Shown here: positions 37,080 to 44,952 of the stretch, piece after piece
Position numbering within the stretch: position 1 is the stretch's first letter
Layout: every line of letters begins with the position of its first letter
Assembly: GCF_050038885.1 (NCBI RefSeq)
Contig: NZ_CP143624.1
Coordinates: 8,866,001 to 8,930,000, forward strand
DNA length: 64,000 nt
DNA from: Myxococcus flavus
GTDB taxonomy: Bacteria; Myxococcota; Myxococcia; Myxococcales; Myxococcaceae
Direction: 5' to 3'
Made by a program: the position numbers and the translations under genes
Notes under the pieces: generated by a model
Seen by the model: the letters and a program-made list of their open reading frames with translations, nothing else
Told to the model about the DNA's origin: nothing
Databases searched by the model: none

Positions 37080-38390
37080 CTAGAAACCGAAGCCCACCGC
37101 CGCGGAGGGCATGAGCGAGCCCGTCTGCGGGTCACGCGACACTTCGACGCCCACGGCGGGAATGGCGACTTCGCGGACGTAGATCCGCAGCCCCACGCCC
37201 GGCGTCACGTAGCGAAGCACCGAATTCGTCCAGGCCACCCGCCCGACATCCACGAACGCATGCGCCGTCAGGGTCGCCAGTCGAGGCCGCCAGAGCGGCA
37301 CCTGATACTCCAGCGTCGCGGAGCTCGCCTGCTCTCCCCACAGCGTCGCGGGGGCAAAGCCGCGGCTCCCGGGACGCGCCCCCAGCAGCTGCGCATCCAG
37401 GAACGGGTCGCCCCAGGCCTGTCCATGCATGGCGGTCAGCGTCAGCGCATGGCTGCCCGCCACCGGCAGCGTGTAGCTCGCGAAGAACGAGACCTGGCGG
37501 AGCTCCCGGGACGACCCCAGGAAGCCCAGCCCTTCGCGATAGAGCGCCCGGGCGACCAGGCCTTCATTGAAGAAGAAGTGGAAGTCCTGTCCCAGATACT
37601 CGGCCGAGACGCTCACACCATGCACGTCCCCGCGCGGCGGCGCGGGCGTGCGCTCCTGGCTCGCCAGCGGCTTGTTGATGAGGGAGAACCAGCCCGCGCC
37701 CACGTTCAGCTCCGGCGTCACCTGGTACCCGAGCGTCCCGGCGACATCGAAGCGGCGGTCGGTATACGCGTCCACGAGGACGTCACGGACACGCCGCTGC
37801 CGCTCCGTCTTGGAGACCAGGAAGGAGACGAAGCCCGTCCAGCGGCTGCCACCGATGCTCGCGTCCCGGTACATCGAGAACAGCGTGCCGCCGCGATTGC
37901 CACCCAGCGCGCCCGCCACCAGCGTCTTGTTGAGGCCGAACAGGTTGCTCTCGACGGCGAACACCCCCGCCTGCCATTGCCCCTGGCCCGACGAGAAGAC
38001 AGGCACCGGCAGCAGGGTCCAGCGCTCTTCGACGGTGACGTGGAGCGTGACGCCCCCAGCCGTCGGCCGGGTCGCCACCTCGACGCTCTTGAAGAGCTTC
38101 AGGTTGAGGAGCCTCCGCTTCAGCGCGGCGGCCTCTTCCGCGGTGAACACGTCCCCCGGCGCCAGGCGCAGCGCCTGGAGGATGACGGAGTCCCGCGTGC
38201 GGGTGTTCCCCTGGATGTCGATGCGCTCGATGTGCCCCGTCGACAGGGTGGGAGGTGCCGCGGTGGCCGCGAGCAACCCTCCATCAGGGACTGGCTCCGA
38301 GGGCGGCCGGGACTCCACGTCGCGAGCCCACGCTCCACCCGCCAGGCCCACCACCTGAAGCACCACGAGGAATCGAAGCGGTCGTGACAT
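37080..38390 (-). CDS. POTRA/BamA-TamA-type outer-membrane beta-barrel protein
   Basis: 436 aa. Signal peptide MSRPLRFLVVLQVVGLAGGAWA. Residues ~50-120 form one POTRA domain (IERIDIQGNTRTRDSVILQALRLAPGDVFTAEEAAALKRRLLNLKLFKSVEVATRP, VTVEERW). Residues ~130-436 are an amphipathic barrel ending in Phe, the outer-membrane signature. Having one POTRA plus a small Omp85-type barrel resembles TpsB, TamA fragments or the membrane half of PlpD-type patatins. ATG 38390 is chosen for the signal peptide; a frame from 38441 would place the 38408-38430 operator in coding sequence. Confidence 0.82.
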   Translation of the reverse strand: MSRPLRFLVVLQVVGLAGGAWARDVESRPPSEPVPDGGLLAATAAPPTLSTGHIERIDIQGNTRTRDSVILQALRLAPGDVFTAEEAAALKRRLLNLKLFKSVEVATRPTAGGVTLHVTVEERWTLLPVPVFSSGQGQWQAGVFAVESNLFGLNKTLVAGALGGNRGGTLFSMYRDASIGGSRWTGFVSFLVSKTERQRRVRDVLVDAYTDRRFDVAGTLGYQVTPELNVGAGWFSLINKPLASQERTPAPPRGDVHGVSVSAEYLGQDFHFFFNEGLVARALYREGLGFLGSSRELRQVSFFASYTLPVAGSHALTLTAMHGQAWGDPFLDAQLLGARPGSRGFAPATLWGEQASSATLEYQVPLWRPRLATLTAHAFVDVGRVAWTNSVLRYVTPGVGLRIYVREVAIPAVGVEVSRDPQTGSLMPSAAVGFGF

Positions 38391-38407
38391 GGGAACCGCG
38401 GGCTGGG

Positions 38408-38430
38408 TGACTGAATCGGCCATCTGGTCA
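38408..38430. promoter_or_regulatory. TetR-type operator, site A (barrel gene)
   Basis: 23-bp dyad TGACT-N13-GGTCA, 17 nt upstream of the barrel gene ATG. It is also read as GACTGA-N13-TCAGTC (38409-38433), a feature shared only with site C. It matches three other sites in this region in arm sequence and spacing. Confidence 0.75.
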
Positions 38431-38487
38431 GTCTCGGGCATGCGACGTCCCGCACCACCCAGGGGTGGGGCGGGCAGTGGCGTTGTC

Positions 38488-39087
38488 TCAATGCGGCTTT
38501 CGCTTGGGGCCAGGCGGGGCCAGGAGGCCGCGGATGAACACCTCGAAGCAGCAATTCAGCGCCTGCGGGTCCGGGGCGTCCGGCAGCTGCGTCATCGTTC
38601 GGAAGGCGAGCATCGTGAGGAGCTCCACGAAGCCCAGGGCCACCTGGAAGGGCTGGCCCACCGCGAACGTCCCCTGTGCCACGCCCTCCTCGATGACGCG
38701 TGCCAGGATTCGAGCTTCGGCCTCCCGCATGCGCGGCAGGTAGTTGGCGGCCTGCGTGCCCAGCTCGAAGAGCGTGCTCATCTCGATGCGGTGCCCCAGG
38801 GGCGCCCGGGTGTACTGCTGCCGCTTGCACTCGATGAAGGCTCGGACCTTGGCCTCAGGCGTCGACGCGCCACGGATGCTCGCCTCGAGCTCGGAGAGCG
38901 ACTGCGCATGCGACAGCTGGAGGCTGGCCTCGAACAGCGCCTCCTTGCTCTCGAAGTGCAGGTAGATGCTGCCCTTTCCAACACCCGCACGGCGGGCGAT
39001 GTCCTCGACGGAGGCCTTCTTGAAGCCGAAGCGGGCGAAGACCTCGCTGGCGGCATCGAGAATGGCGGTGCGCGGGCTCGTACTCAT
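38488..39087 (-). CDS. TetR-family regulator, likely regulator of the TGACY-N13-GGTCA sites
   Basis: 199 aa. Helix-turn-helix at residues ~5-52 (RTAILDAASEVFARFGFKKASVEDIARRAGVGKGSIYLHFESKEALFEA). The ligand-binding domain (~60-190) carries SPxAKxxAFI and RAPLGHRIEMSTLFELGTQAANYLPRMREAEARIL. Site B abuts its ATG, so autorepression is likely. Sites of the same type precede the barrel gene downstream and the patatin gene upstream, suggesting one local regulon. The start ATG 39087 is fixed by the domain. Confidence 0.92.
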   Translation of the reverse strand: MSTSPRTAILDAASEVFARFGFKKASVEDIARRAGVGKGSIYLHFESKEALFEASLQLSHAQSLSELEASIRGASTPEAKVRAFIECKRQQYTRAPLGHRIEMSTLFELGTQAANYLPRMREAEARILARVIEEGVAQGTFAVGQPFQVALGFVELLTMLAFRTMTQLPDAPDPQALNCCFEVFIRGLLAPPGPKRKPH

Positions 39088-39118
39088 TGACCAGCTTGAT
39101 AGCTCGGTCACCTGGTCA
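39088..39118. promoter_or_regulatory. TetR-type operator, site B (tetR own promoter)
   Basis: TGACC-N13-GGTCA at 39088-39110, immediately upstream of the tetR ATG (39087). A further GGTCA lies 3 nt beyond (39114-39118), giving TGACC-N13-GGTCA-N3-GGTCA. Site D has exactly this extended form. Confidence 0.8.
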
Positions 39119-39181
39119 CAACAAGCTGTCTGACGCGGCCCCTGGGCTCTTGCCTGGTCGCCAACCGATGGCGCCCTGTGC

Positions 39182-39685
39182 TCAGGCGGCGTCTGGGTGT
39201 GCATCGTCCATCCCCTTTCGCCGCACGGCGGTGCGAAGCGCGTGGGCCAGCGCGCGGGTCATCGTGGAGGAACGCCCCCGGTACACCATCTGCGAGCTGA
39301 AGCGGGTGTGCAGCCAGATGTAGACGCGCTCGGCGTTGAGCACGCGCCAGGCCAGGACCGAGTAGGCCGCGAGCGCCGCCACGCTGAACACCCCACCGCC
39401 CACGCTGCCACTCGCGTGCGCCGCCGCGAGCGGACCCCGCACGAGCAGGTCCACCAGCACCATGGCGCCTGCGAGCACCGCGAAGCCGTGCATCCAGCGG
39501 GCCGTCGGTCGCTGGAACAACACCGTGACGCCGCAGACGTGCTCCAGCCCCCACCGCCGACCGTGCATCACCACGCTTCGGGTCGTCACCCGCATGCCGT
39601 CGCGGTCGAAGAGGACTTCGTCCACCGACGTCGGGAGCGCGGCCGTTCCCGTGGGCGACTGTTCTCGCTGAAGTACGTCCTGCAC
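39182..39685 (-). CDS. small membrane protein, DUF6232-like
   Basis: 167 aa. A beta-rich head (LPTSVDEVLFDRDGMRVTTRSVVMHGRRWGLEHVCGVTVLFQRP) is followed by two membrane helices (GFAVLAGAMVLVDLLV and GGGVFSVAALAAYSVLAWRVL) and a basic cytoplasmic tail (VYIWLHTRFSSQMVYRGRSSTMTRALAHALRTAV). The layout matches DUF6232-type proteins; the function is unknown. GTG 39685 is chosen because AGGTGA lies 4-5 nt upstream; GTG 39721 is an alternative. It lies 57 nt after the patatin gene. Confidence 0.65.
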   Translation of the reverse strand: MQDVLQREQSPTGTAALPTSVDEVLFDRDGMRVTTRSVVMHGRRWGLEHVCGVTVLFQRPTARWMHGFAVLAGAMVLVDLLVRGPLAAAHASGSVGGGVFSVAALAAYSVLAWRVLNAERVYIWLHTRFSSQMVYRGRSSTMTRALAHALRTAVRRKGMDDAHPDAA

Positions 39686-39742
39686 GCCGTCACCTCGTGT
39701 GTTGAGGAGGTCTCCACCCACCCTGCTTCGTTGCTCGCCGGC

Positions 39743-42028
39743 TCATGGGCTCAACTCGACGCCGATGCCCGGCGCGATGGTCCACAGCCCCCGGTTCCCC
39801 CGTGATGGGGGGTACCACTCACCGACCAGTTGCACGCGAAAGCGCTCCAGGAACGTCGCGCCGAGGAGCGCCTGCACCACGGGGCGCGAGCACGCGCTCA
39901 CTCCGGCGGCGCTGCAGTCGTCGCGGCTCGAGGACTTCCGCGTGCTGAACTGCCAGCCACCACGCAGGGCGAGGCGTCCCTGGACGAGCGGCGCCCGCAG
40001 GGCGGCGGGCCGGAGCTCGGGACCCGCGACCGCGACCAGCGCGAAGTGCTCGCCGCCCCCCGTGGAGAAGACGCGTTGCAGCCCCCGCATGCCAAGCGCC
40101 CCCGCCAGCCGCAGCCCTCGGGGGACCTCGGGCGCATCGGTGCCAAGGCTCACGCCCAGCTCGGTCAGGGTCGGCCCCATCACCAGGTGCAGCGAGGTCC
40201 GTGGAGGTTCGTAGGCGATGGTATCGGCCACCAGCTTTCCGGCGAACTCGACCGCCGCGGGGCCCTCGCCCGGCTGCACGTCCGCGAGCCGCTGCACCGC
40301 GCCGCCCAGGACCTGCCGGATGCGAAGCAGCGCGAGGTCATCCCGGCCTGGCGGGACCCCCAGGTCGGTGAAGCGGAAGCCGTAGGCGCTGAGCAGCCGC
40401 AGGGTGTGCCCGAGCTCGCTCTCCCGTTCTCCCCGCCGCCAGTCCGGCCACTTCGCCGGAGTGACGCCCGGCACCCGTGGGGGCGCTTCACCGGCGGCGG
40501 CGCGCTCGCACTGCGCGTGGCGCCAGCCGCGCGCCCCCAGCGCCTCCTTCGCGTCACGGCACACGGCATAGAGCCGGTCGAGGGACACCTGGAGCAACAC
40601 CCGGAAGTCGGCCAACGCCTCACCGTCACAGGCCGCCTCCGCGCCCGGCAGACTGTCGTAGACCGCGCGCATGCAGGACAACGGTGAGCGGTCCGCCGCG
40701 GCCGCGTCGAGCCCCTCGATGCCCGCGAGCCCGGCCGCGGCCGCCTGCTCGTACATGACCCGCGCGTCGTACATGCCCAGGTGGAAGTCGAAGCTGCGAA
40801 AGGCCGTCTCGAAGAAGCCGAGGAACGCGCCCAGGGGCGCGCCCGCGGCGGGATAGTGCCGACGCGGGAGGGCCAGCCGCCTGGCGATGTCCGGCTCCTC
40901 CTCGAGGAGCAGCGCCAGCTCCTTGGACCGCGCCGTATCGATGAATGCGGCAAGCACCCCGCCCACCAGTTGTGGCAGGTGGAGGTCCGCGCGCGGCGTC
41001 TTCGGGCCGGGCTCTGCCGGGTACTCGGTGGCGTCCGGGTCGAGGAACGCGAAGAAGACATCGGAGGGCGAGCGCCGGCCCCCGGGCTCGGGCACGTCGC
41101 GCCAGCGCGGAACGCCGCCGTCGGGCCCCGGGACGAGCCCGTCTCGCGCGAGCCCCACGGCCAGCCGCAGCGGCGTGTTGTCGAAGATGCCGCCGTCCAC
41201 GTAGTCGGAGACGTGCGCCTCTTCGGCCAGGCACACGCCGGGACGGGCCGTCGCCCCCGCCACACAGGTGGCCAGCGCCTTGGGCGGGAACGCCACCGGA
41301 AACGCCATCGATGCCAGGACGAGGTCGCGCACCTGCTCGAACGCCACCTCGCCCTGGGCGTCGGTGACGAGCAGCGGCTCCCGCCGTGTGCTGCCGGGCG
41401 TGGTGTAGTTCGTCACGCGCGGCGGCCGTCCGGGGCCGCGCCCCTGGATGCGCAGGGCGAACTTCTCCTCCATGCGCGGCAGGGCCATGCGCCCGCCCGC
41501 CACGTGCACCAGGCGCGGCTCCACGCGCGTGACGGACACGCCCAGCACCACGTCGCAGGCCGGGGTGAGGCCCCGGTTCCACGCCTCCTCGATGCGACGC
41601 GCCTGCACCTCCAGCCACGCACGGGAGAAGACGCCCAGCGGTGTCACGTCCTCGGGTACGAAGAGGCGGCCATAGCCCACGGGAATCCACGTCTCCCAGA
41701 AGAGCGACTGGGTCGGGTCGCCGGGCGCCGTCTCACCACACGCCGCGAGGACGGCCAGCAGCACGTTGAGGCTGCCGGCCGACGCCCCCGTCAAAAGCCG
41801 CATGCGCTCCACGCCATCGGCGCGGGCCGTGCTGGCGGCATACGCGAGGAAGCCGGCCTCGTAGGCGCCCAGCGACACCGCGCCACTGACGGTCAGCGAG
41901 TACGCGCTCGCGCGAGGAACCGGCTCGAATGGGGACGCCTCGGGGGTGTCCGCATGCGCCACGCGCGTGGCGAGCAGACATGCGATGAGCGCGACGGTCG
42001 CGCACCACCGGGTCCTCCAAGACTCCAT
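39743..42028 (-). CDS. exported patatin-like phospholipase with C-terminal barrel-like region
   Basis: 761 aa. Signal peptide MESWRTRWCATVALIACLLATRVAHA. The patatin domain (~42-400) has the glycine loop SGAVSLGAYEAGFL, nucleophile Ser83 in GASAG, and the catalytic Asp (~278) in VDGGIFDNTPL, a complete Ser-Asp dyad. Residues ~600-761 alternate hydrophobic and polar (LHLVMGPTLTELGVSL, RLALRGGWQFSTRK, FRVQLVGEWYPP, IAPGIGVEL), like an outer-membrane barrel segment. A lipid acyl hydrolase acting outside the cytoplasm is expected. An in-frame ATG at 42130 gives a 34-residue extension; 42028 is preferred for the signal peptide. Two TetR-type sites precede it. Confidence 0.88.
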   Translation of the reverse strand: MESWRTRWCATVALIACLLATRVAHADTPEASPFEPVPRASAYSLTVSGAVSLGAYEAGFLAYAASTARADGVERMRLLTGASAGSLNVLLAVLAACGETAPGDPTQSLFWETWIPVGYGRLFVPEDVTPLGVFSRAWLEVQARRIEEAWNRGLTPACDVVLGVSVTRVEPRLVHVAGGRMALPRMEEKFALRIQGRGPGRPPRVTNYTTPGSTRREPLLVTDAQGEVAFEQVRDLVLASMAFPVAFPPKALATCVAGATARPGVCLAEEAHVSDYVDGGIFDNTPLRLAVGLARDGLVPGPDGGVPRWRDVPEPGGRRSPSDVFFAFLDPDATEYPAEPGPKTPRADLHLPQLVGGVLAAFIDTARSKELALLLEEEPDIARRLALPRRHYPAAGAPLGAFLGFFETAFRSFDFHLGMYDARVMYEQAAAAGLAGIEGLDAAAADRSPLSCMRAVYDSLPGAEAACDGEALADFRVLLQVSLDRLYAVCRDAKEALGARGWRHAQCERAAAGEAPPRVPGVTPAKWPDWRRGERESELGHTLRLLSAYGFRFTDLGVPPGRDDLALLRIRQVLGGAVQRLADVQPGEGPAAVEFAGKLVADTIAYEPPRTSLHLVMGPTLTELGVSLGTDAPEVPRGLRLAGALGMRGLQRVFSTGGGEHFALVAVAGPELRPAALRAPLVQGRLALRGGWQFSTRKSSSRDDCSAAGVSACSRPVVQALLGATFLERFRVQLVGEWYPPSRGNRGLWTIAPGIGVELSP

Positions 42029-42053
42029 GACTGACTTGGTTTTCTGGTCAGTC
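42028..42053. promoter_or_regulatory. TetR-type operator, site C (patatin start)
   Basis: TGACT-N13-GGTCA at 42028-42050, overlapping the patatin start codon by one base. The wider dyad GACTGA-N13-TCAGTC (42029-42053) is shared with site A. Confidence 0.75.
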
Positions 42054-42130
42054 CTGGACGCCAAAAAGCCCGACGCGCGGGTGCCACGGAGGGCCCCGGG
42101 GTGCTTCATCGAACGCGGCGGCGAGCTCAT

Positions 42131-42161
42131 TGACCGGAATGGTATTTTGGTCAGGTGGTCA
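42131..42161. promoter_or_regulatory. TetR-type operator, site D (patatin upstream)
   Basis: TGACC-N13-GGTCA (42131-42153) plus GGTCA after 3 nt (42157-42161), the same extended form as site B. It also abuts an ATG (42130), giving the shared junction GGTCAATGAG on the minus strand, as at site B. Confidence 0.8.
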
Positions 42162-42256
42162 ACACAAGCCCACCTCGGGTGTCAGGCCATCAGGTCCGGG
42201 GCGGCGAACGGCTCGCAGCGGTGGATGCCCACCACCGCGAGCCACATCTTCTCCAC

Positions 42257-43444
42257 TCAGTGCGTGAGGCTGTCTCGCGACTCGCCGCGTCGTGGCGCCA
42301 CCTGCTCGCGCGTCACCGTCTCCCGGCCGGTGGCCCTCCCCCGCTCCAGCAGCGACTTGAAGCGCAGCAGGTCGTCGTCCATCTGCTTCTTGGGGTCCAC
42401 GCCCAGCAGCTTCGCGAACGCATGGCCGATGGCGCCCGCCGGTGGGTTGTACGCCAGACGGATATCGAGGCGCGTTCCGCCGCGCGGCGTGGGCTCGAAG
42501 TGGATGACGCCCAGGTTCTCCACCGCCGTGCCCTCCACGCTCCTCCACGCGAGCACCTTGTTGGGCTCGTACCTGGTGACGACGGCGTCCCACTCGAAAT
42601 GCACGCCCGCGGGACCGCGCACCTTCCAGTGCGAGCGCCCCTGCTCTCCCGGGATGACCTCATCGACGTGCGTCATGAAGCGGGGGAAGTTCTGCATCTC
42701 GCGCCAGAAGGCGAACACCTCCTCCACGGGCGCGTTCACGGTGATGTCCTTGTGCAGGGTGATGGCACGGCGCCCGGCCCCCAGTCCCGTGAGCTGCTTC
42801 ATCCCCAGGTTCGTGAGTGCCCGGGTGCCCAGCACCACGCCGCCGAGCGTCACGAGGGTGCCCGAGAGCCCCCGGCGCCCCAGTCCCCAGGCCGTCAGCA
42901 TCAGGCCGCCCACCGCGCCGAACAGCCGCTCCGAGGGAGACCAATGTTCCTGGAAGAAGGCCCGCGACTCGCCAGAGCGCATGATGCCGCCTTGCAGCGC
43001 GGGGTGTGACGCGCCATCCGCATGCGGGACGAGCTGGTTGTCCAGCCCGCGCACGCCATGAACCTTGCCGAGGCGCGGAATCACGCGCCGCAGCTCGTCG
43101 CGCAGGATGACACCTTCCAGCTTCACGACGCCGTCTTTCGCGGAGACACGGATGGCGCCGGGATGCGAACACACCCGCCCCAGCGCCGAGCGCACCCGCT
43201 CTTCCAGGACCAGGTCCTCCACGGGCGCCCGGTGCAGCCTGCGGCGTGACTCGAAGAAGAGGCCACGCGAGCGTTGAGAGAGGTCCCGGGCGACGACCCC
43301 CACCGCATCCCCTGCTTCATGCGCTGCGTGGACCGCCTTTCCTTGAAGGTGGGACCTGCGCCAGCGGCCACTGCGTGGGTCCGCCCAGTACATCAGGCCC
43401 AGGCCCAGCCCCGCGCCTCCAATTCCCCATAGGGCAGCTTTCAT
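42257..43444 (-). CDS. BON-SRPBCC domain membrane-associated protein
   Basis: 395 aa. An N-terminal glycine-rich hydrophobic segment (MKAALWGIGGAGLGLGLMYWADP). Residues ~75-140 resemble a BON domain (VRSALGRVCSHPGAIRVSAKDGVVKLEGVILRDELRRVIPRLGKVHGVRGLDNQL). A membrane-prone stretch lies at ~170-215. A START/SRPBCC hydrophobic-ligand domain spans ~225-365 (ITVNAPVEEVFAFWREMQNFPRFMTHVDEVI...AGAIGHAFAKLLGVDPKKQMDDDLLRFKSLLE). The combination is common in GC-rich bacteria as an uncharacterised membrane-stress protein. The start ATG 43444 has AGAGGA 3-4 nt upstream. Confidence 0.82.
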   Translation of the reverse strand: MKAALWGIGGAGLGLGLMYWADPRSGRWRRSHLQGKAVHAAHEAGDAVGVVARDLSQRSRGLFFESRRRLHRAPVEDLVLEERVRSALGRVCSHPGAIRVSAKDGVVKLEGVILRDELRRVIPRLGKVHGVRGLDNQLVPHADGASHPALQGGIMRSGESRAFFQEHWSPSERLFGAVGGLMLTAWGLGRRGLSGTLVTLGGVVLGTRALTNLGMKQLTGLGAGRRAITLHKDITVNAPVEEVFAFWREMQNFPRFMTHVDEVIPGEQGRSHWKVRGPAGVHFEWDAVVTRYEPNKVLAWRSVEGTAVENLGVIHFEPTPRGGTRLDIRLAYNPPAGAIGHAFAKLLGVDPKKQMDDDLLRFKSLLERGRATGRETVTREQVAPRRGESRDSLTH

Positions 43445-43679
43445 CGTTCCTCTCCTCTCGAATCTCTTTGTCCGCTTCCCGGAACGTGAAGGCGGCGATG
43501 GCGCAGTGCAGCAGACGGGAAGGGGCTGCCCCGCTCGCGTCCGCGACGTCCGTGTGCCTCCCAGGCGAACGGGCTTGCGCCTGGCGCCCCTCGCGTTGAC
43601 TGGGCAACGGCGGCGGTGCCCGCGCGCCCGGGCGTGCCCACTGTGTCCAGGCTGGCGAACCCGAGAGGAGCAACGCTGC

Positions 43680-43901
43680 ATGCCTGAAGTGCCGACGACG
43701 CCTGACGCGCCCGTGAAGGAGCCGGACCCGAACAAGAAACCCGGGCGCGAGCCGCCGGGTCCACAGGAGCCGCCGAAGAAGGACCCGCCGAGCCGGCAGC
43801 CCCCCGAAATCGAGCCGCCCCGGCCGCCCGACATCAAACCGCCCGGCATCCACGACCCGCCCGTGCCCAACCAGCCCGGCCGGCCCGAGATCATCGCCTG
43901 A
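43680..43901 (+). CDS. short proline-rich protein
   Basis: 73 aa, nearly 40% proline, with charged Pro-Pro repeats (KEPDPNKKPGREPPGPQEPPKKDPPSR...). There are no hydrophobic segments, Cys or aromatic residues; it should be extended and soluble. A good ribosome site (GAGAGGAG, ATG 9 nt later) supports translation. No function can be assigned; it may be a short linker-like or disordered protein. Confidence 0.6.
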   Translation: MPEVPTTPDAPVKEPDPNKKPGREPPGPQEPPKKDPPSRQPPEIEPPRPPDIKPPGIHDPPVPNQPGRPEIIA

Positions 43902-44061
43902 GCGACACCGCGACGGACGTACCGAGGGTCCGCGGTGCGGGCATCCGAACGGGGGCTCGCATCATCCGCGCGCGCCCGCCCTGTTCCGCGAGGCACCTCG
44001 GATGCCCAGGTTCATGAGGGAGGCGCACCCGCTCGTGTCGGGGACGCCGAGGAGCCCCGGC

Positions 44062-44742
44062 ATGCGAGAACCCGAGTTCCAGGACCGTTACGAGGCAGGC
44101 CGCGTGCTCGCGGGGCACCTGCTGCGCTACGCACGAGCCCCCGGCACGCTGGTCCTGGCCCTGCCGCGAGGCGGCGTGCCCGTAGGGGCCGAGGTGGCCC
44201 GGCAGCTCGGGGTGCCGCTGGACGTCTTTCTCGTCCGCAAGCTGGGCACGCCGGGCCACGAGGAGCTGGCCATGGGCGCCATCGCTTCGGGCGGTGTCCG
44301 CGTCCTCAACCGCGAAGTCATGGATGAGCTGAACATCGGCCGCGATCAGCTCGAGGACGCCACCCGGCGCGAAGCGTTGGAGCTCGAGCGGCGCGAGCGC
44401 AGCTATCGGGAGGGCCGGCCTCCCCCCGACGTGCGCGGACGCACCGTCCTCCTGGTGGATGACGGGCTGGCCACCGGAACGACGATGCGCGCGGCGGTGG
44501 CGGCGCTCCGAATCCATGAGCCCGCCTCCATCGTCGTCGCCGTCCCCGTGGCCGCCGTCCAGTCCTGTGAGAGCCTGGCCCAGGTGGCGGATGACATCGT
44601 CTGCGTCCGCACGCCCGAGCCCTTCTATTCGGTGGGCCTGTGGTACCGCGACTTCGCGCAGACAGAAGACGACGAGGTCCGCGCGCTGCTCACCCAGGCC
44701 GCCCGGGAGCAGGCCCCGGCCGGTGCTCAGCCCTCCGCTTGA
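44062..44742 (+). CDS. phosphoribosyltransferase-domain protein
   Basis: 226 aa of the small PRTase family often found as stand-alone proteins. The PRPP loop is VLLVDDGLATGTTMRAAVAAL (~135-155). The N-terminal part has FQDRYEAGRVLAGHLLRYA, LALPRGGVPVGAEVARQLGVPLDVFLVRKLGTPGHEELAMGAIASGG. The C-terminal PEPFYSVGLWYRDFAQTEDDEV is conserved in the family. The base acted on is unknown. ATG 44062 is chosen for GAGGAG 7 nt upstream; 44002 and 44014 are in-frame alternatives. Confidence 0.87.
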   Translation: MREPEFQDRYEAGRVLAGHLLRYARAPGTLVLALPRGGVPVGAEVARQLGVPLDVFLVRKLGTPGHEELAMGAIASGGVRVLNREVMDELNIGRDQLEDATRREALELERRERSYREGRPPPDVRGRTVLLVDDGLATGTTMRAAVAALRIHEPASIVVAVPVAAVQSCESLAQVADDIVCVRTPEPFYSVGLWYRDFAQTEDDEVRALLTQAAREQAPAGAQPSA

Positions 44743-44952
44743 GCCCCCACGCTCCGGTGTCGTGCCTCAGGGCCGGGAGGCCAGTCCCCACGTGCGCATC
44801 GTGGTGCGTCCCACCACGTGTCGACGAGCCGCTGCACGCGCCGGAAGGGGAATCCATGGACGCGGGGAGAGGCCTCGGAGGGTCCGTTCCCCCGCCCGCC
44901 ACACCGCCAGGGTGGCGCGCCCATGGCAGGCACATCACCGTCCCGGAACGAA

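Noticed and set aside
37080..38441. Longer barrel-protein start at ATG 38441.
   Set aside because: It would place operator site A inside the gene and bury the signal peptide 17 residues in.
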